Source of the DNA: Providencia alcalifaciens
GTDB taxonomy: Bacteria > Pseudomonadota > Gammaproteobacteria > Enterobacterales > Enterobacteriaceae
Assembly: GCF_020271745.1 (NCBI RefSeq)
Contig: NZ_CP084296.1
Span: forward strand, 1,488,001-1,552,000
Direction: 5' to 3'
Length of the DNA stretch: 64,000 bases
Positions 63,743 through 64,000 of the stretch are shown one piece after another. Within the stretch, counting starts at the first letter, position 1; the number at the start of each line of letters is the position of its first letter. The position numbers and the translations under genes are program-made. The notes under the pieces are model-generated. The model ran no database searches. It was not told where the DNA came from and was given only the letters and a program-made list of their open reading frames with translations.

Positions 63743-64000
63743 ATGCGTATGAAAAAACAGACAATCATTACCTCATTTGGAGCTTTGTTGCTTATAGTGC
63801 TGACGGCATGTTCAATACCCAACCGAACTTATTCTTATACGCTGAATAAAAAAGATTCCACTGCAATTAATACTCTATTTGATGATGCACCCATCTATTG
63901 TTTGGGTCGCTACACTTTCAATTACCCTAAACCGTTAACACAAAATCTTTCTTCCATTATTAAAATTGATGATATGACGATTGAAAGTCAGTTTATTTAT
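63743..64000 (+). CDS. Tli4-like immunity lipoprotein, copy 3 (cut by window edge)
   Basis: An open frame of 86 codons from ATG 63743 to the right edge. Its leader and signal peptide (KKQTIITSFGALLLIVLTACSIPNRTYSYT) are identical to copy 2. It then diverges at single positions (TLNKKDSTAIN, DDAPIYC, PKPLTQNLSSII). Thus at least three paralogues lie in tandem. Whether it is full length or more copies follow cannot be seen. Confidence 0.65.
   Translation, partial: MRMKKQTIITSFGALLLIVLTACSIPNRTYSYTLNKKDSTAINTLFDDAPIYCLGRYTFNYPKPLTQNLSSIIKIDDMTIESQFIY

Larger units (their letters stand above)
61462..64000 (+). repeat. Tandem immunity-gene array
   Basis: Three consecutive units of about 1.14 kb, each a lipoprotein gene plus a spacer hairpin. 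Unit 2 and 3 leaders (from about 62539 and 63682) are almost identical for over 150 bases. Homology between units invites recombination and copy-number change. Confidence 0.8.

Noticed and set aside
1-64000. CRISPR arrays, tRNA genes, IS elements or phage genes
   Set aside because: I looked for regular spacer repeats, cloverleaf-like TTC-motif genes, transposases and integrases and recognised none.

Overview
The window looks like a chromosomal segment of a Morganellaceae bacterium, most probably Providencia. This is inferred from protein similarity, an AT-rich background, and the combination of a Salmonella SPI-1-like type III secretion system (T3SS), an MrpJ-like XRE regulator and an E. coli-like paa cluster. 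No rRNA, tRNA, CRISPR array, insertion sequence or prophage was seen.

Layout. (1) 1-7.1 kb: the codBA cytosine salvage operon (codA is cut by the left edge) with a near-perfect PurR operator. Next come a DcuC-family carrier with an AbgA-like M20 amidohydrolase, and a convergent M20 carbamoylase-type hydrolase. (2) 7.4-9.7 kb: a FUSC-type aromatic-acid efflux protein and a small XRE regulator. (3) 10.5-38.4 kb: a complete Inv/Mxi/Spa (SPI-1 class) T3SS. The minus arm is prgHIJK-orgABC, followed by a free-standing winged-helix regulator, a YscW/YbaY-like lipoprotein (candidate secretin pilotin) and a short inverse autotransporter of the invasin/intimin type. The plus arm is invF-invG-invE-invA-invB-invC-invI-invJ-spaOPQRS-sicA-sipBCDA-iacP, closed by a strong terminator. 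Every core Sct component can be assigned. hilA/C/D, iagB, invH and sicP/sptP are not in the window.

(4) 38.4-44.6 kb: a Fur-box-preceded TonB-dependent siderophore receptor with an IroE-like esterase, then an EmrAB-type drug efflux pair. (5) 44.7-58.6 kb: a complete phenylacetate catabolic cluster, paaABCDEFGHIJK-XY on the minus strand with paaZ divergent. It has the E. coli gene order and is visibly more GC-rich than its surroundings. (6) 58.7-59.6 kb: a ParDE-type toxin-antitoxin pair and a YdhR-like monooxygenase. (7) 59.7-64 kb: a predicted type VI lipase effector (LCAT/PGAP1-like fold, Tle4-like) preceded by a perfect 18-bp inverted repeat. It is coupled to at least three tandem, mosaic copies of a Tli4-like lipoprotein immunity gene; the third is cut by the right edge.

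Most notable for follow-up: the mosaic immunity array and the hairpin in front of the lipase; the YscW-type pilotin candidate and mini-invasin next to a SPI-1-class T3SS; an internal start in spaO with a strong ribosome-binding site; three 11-bp-phased repeats upstream of the invasin; and short tandem duplications exactly at the start codons of codB and paaI. All functional calls are by reading and family knowledge; no database search was run.
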